From Bacteroidales bacterium (lineage in GTDB: Bacteria > Bacteroidota > Bacteroidia > Bacteroidales > ML635J-15): a stretch of 53,529 nucleotides of DNA. The stretch spans positions 1 through 53,529 of the forward strand of contig JAGCDJ010000030.1 in NCBI GenBank assembly GCA_017651185.1, given 5' to 3'. Positions 52,863 to 53,529 of the stretch are shown here, piece after piece. The position numbers were made by a program, and so were the translations under genes. Under the pieces are notes generated by a model that worked only from the letters and a program-made list of their open reading frames with translations, was not told where the DNA came from and did no database searches. Each line of letters starts with the position of its first letter. The first letter of the stretch is position 1.

Positions 52863-53040
52863 TCTTGCAGTCTAACTGTCTTGTTGTCTAACTGTCTTGC
52901 TGTCTATCAGTCTAACTGTCTTTCGGTCTAACTGTCTAACGGTCTTGCGGTCTATCGGTCCGCAATGCAAGATGCCTGCTCTCCTGCCAGACTTTCCGAC
53001 AGGTCTTCTGTAAGACCGCTAGACTTTCTACCTTTCTTCT
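52863..53040. repeat. 8-bp repeat array TCTAACTG/TCTTGCGG with GACAGGTCTTCTG tail
   Basis: Twelve 8-bp units from 52863 to 52958 alternate TCTTGCAG, TCTAACTG, TCTTGTTG, TCTATCAG and similar forms. Further on GACAGGTCTTCTG occurs at 52998-53010, as at 33004 (reverse) and 43077. No spacers as in CRISPR. The rest of 52712-52862 and 53041-53130 shows no gene. Confidence 0.85.
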
Positions 53041-53135
53041 TTTAGCCTAAAGTCCATCAATTCGACCTATACTATTTTAGGAGAACGAAACAATGGTGTT
53101 GTCTGGAATGTTTTTTTTTAGTTAATTTTAAGTTC

Positions 53136-53162
53136 TTGGTTCAGAAAATTTTTTTACATTTG
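53136..53162 (+). promoter_or_regulatory. Promoter of pepD
   Basis: TTG (53136-53138), a 16-bp spacer and TACATTTG (53155-53162) form the -33/-7 pair; the ATG at 53209 follows a 40-nt AT-rich leader. Confidence 0.6.
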
Positions 53163-53208
53163 CCATTCCTAAATAAAAATTCAAACAAATTAAAAAACAA
53201 ATAAAATT

Positions 53209-53529
53209 ATGAGTGAAATCACAAAATTGAATCCACAAGGTGTTTGGAAGAACTTCTATTCACTGACACAGATTCCGCGTCCATCGAAGCACGAAGCAAA
53301 AGTTGTGGCTTTTGTAAAGGAATTTGGCGAAAAGTTAGGTCTCGAAACTATAGTCGATGAAATCGGCAACGTAATAATCCGCAAGCCGGCAACTCCAGGT
53401 ATGGAAAACCGCAAGGGCGTTATCCTTCAGGGACACCTCGACATGGTTCCACAGAAGAACAACGAAAAGGTTCACGACTTCACAAAGGATCCTATTGAAA
53501 CCATCATCGATGGAGAATGGGTACGTGCA
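53209..53529 (+). CDS. pepD: Aminoacyl-histidine dipeptidase PepD (3' partial)
   Basis: The first 107 residues of an M20-family metallopeptidase are in the window and the frame runs off the end. MSEITKLNPQGVWKNFYSLTQIPRPSKHEAKVVAFVKEFG is typical of PepD, and VILQGHLDMVPQKNN gives the first zinc-binding His and the following Asp. The full enzyme is usually about 485 residues and hydrolyses Xaa-His dipeptides such as carnosine. The start is clear, with a promoter upstream. Confidence 0.93.
   Translation, partial: MSEITKLNPQGVWKNFYSLTQIPRPSKHEAKVVAFVKEFGEKLGLETIVDEIGNVIIRKPATPGMENRKGVILQGHLDMVPQKNNEKVHDFTKDPIETIIDGEWVRA

Noticed and set aside
52863..52958. Possible CRISPR or integron array
   Set aside because: Units are 8 bp and contiguous; no integrase or cas gene is present.

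Overview
This window reads as a chromosomal segment of a member of the Bacteroidales. The evidence is the repeated use of the Bacteroidota -7 promoter box TAnnTTTG (12 good matches), three cargo-type proteins ending in type IX secretion (T9SS) type A sorting domains plus a PorZ homologue, FISUMP and SprB-like domains, a short AtpC, DUF5723-type and YitT-type proteins, and a REP-associated (RAYT) transposase of the kind common in this order. The genus is not resolvable by eye; an uncultured gut or rumen lineage is an inference from the mix of a secreted beta-mannosidase, T9SS and FISUMP.

Layout. 1-6000: the 3' part of a beta-helix surface protein, a secreted GH2 beta-mannosidase and a T9SS cargo protein. 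6200-7440: a LysM lytic transglycosylase. 7604-16965: a rightward run of seven tightly packed genes (two lipoproteins, a DUF5723-like outer-membrane protein, an O-antigen ligase/polymerase-like protein, guanine deaminase, nitroreductase, LpxL-like acyltransferase) that looks like an envelope-centred operon. 17022-21160: mazG, a RAYT transposase with an extra C-terminal domain, a GT2 glycosyltransferase, an ECF sigma factor and rsmG. 21368-23496: tRNA-Leu(CAA) and atpDC.

23600-29080 is an accessory region. It holds an AAA/DUF4143 ATPase with an in-frame repeated leader, a two-gene AbiEii-type nucleotidyltransferase unit, about 700 bp of non-coding structured repeats, an AT-rich gene encoding a protein with a HEPN-like RX4H motif, and a small unknown gene. 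Three copies of one 30-bp hairpin repeat separate its modules. 29124-34313: a large repeat/FISUMP protein, a small T9SS protein, a repeat-rich intergenic region and a YitT protein. 34641-38534: a 1297-residue SprB-like T9SS protein ending in a strong terminator. 38621-42856: a leftward operon with a flavodoxin-like protein, a methyltransferase, a long-chain acyl-CoA synthetase and a putative outer-membrane protein. 43172-44366: a lipoprotein and recO. 44532-52684: a leftward six-gene operon of porZ, rdgB, an unknown periplasmic protein, rseP, a LysM/substrate-binding fusion and a thioredoxin-like protein. 53209 to the end: the start of an aminoacyl-histidine dipeptidase.

Non-coding structure is unusually rich: at least four intergenic repeat families (REP-like palindromes, mini-hairpin arrays, TCTAACTG/TCTTGCAG arrays sharing a GACAGGTCTTCTG core, and the AAAAATCAGCAGCC hairpin). 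The best candidates for something undescribed are the HEPN-like gene with its flanking repeats and the repeated leader of the DUF4143 ATPase.
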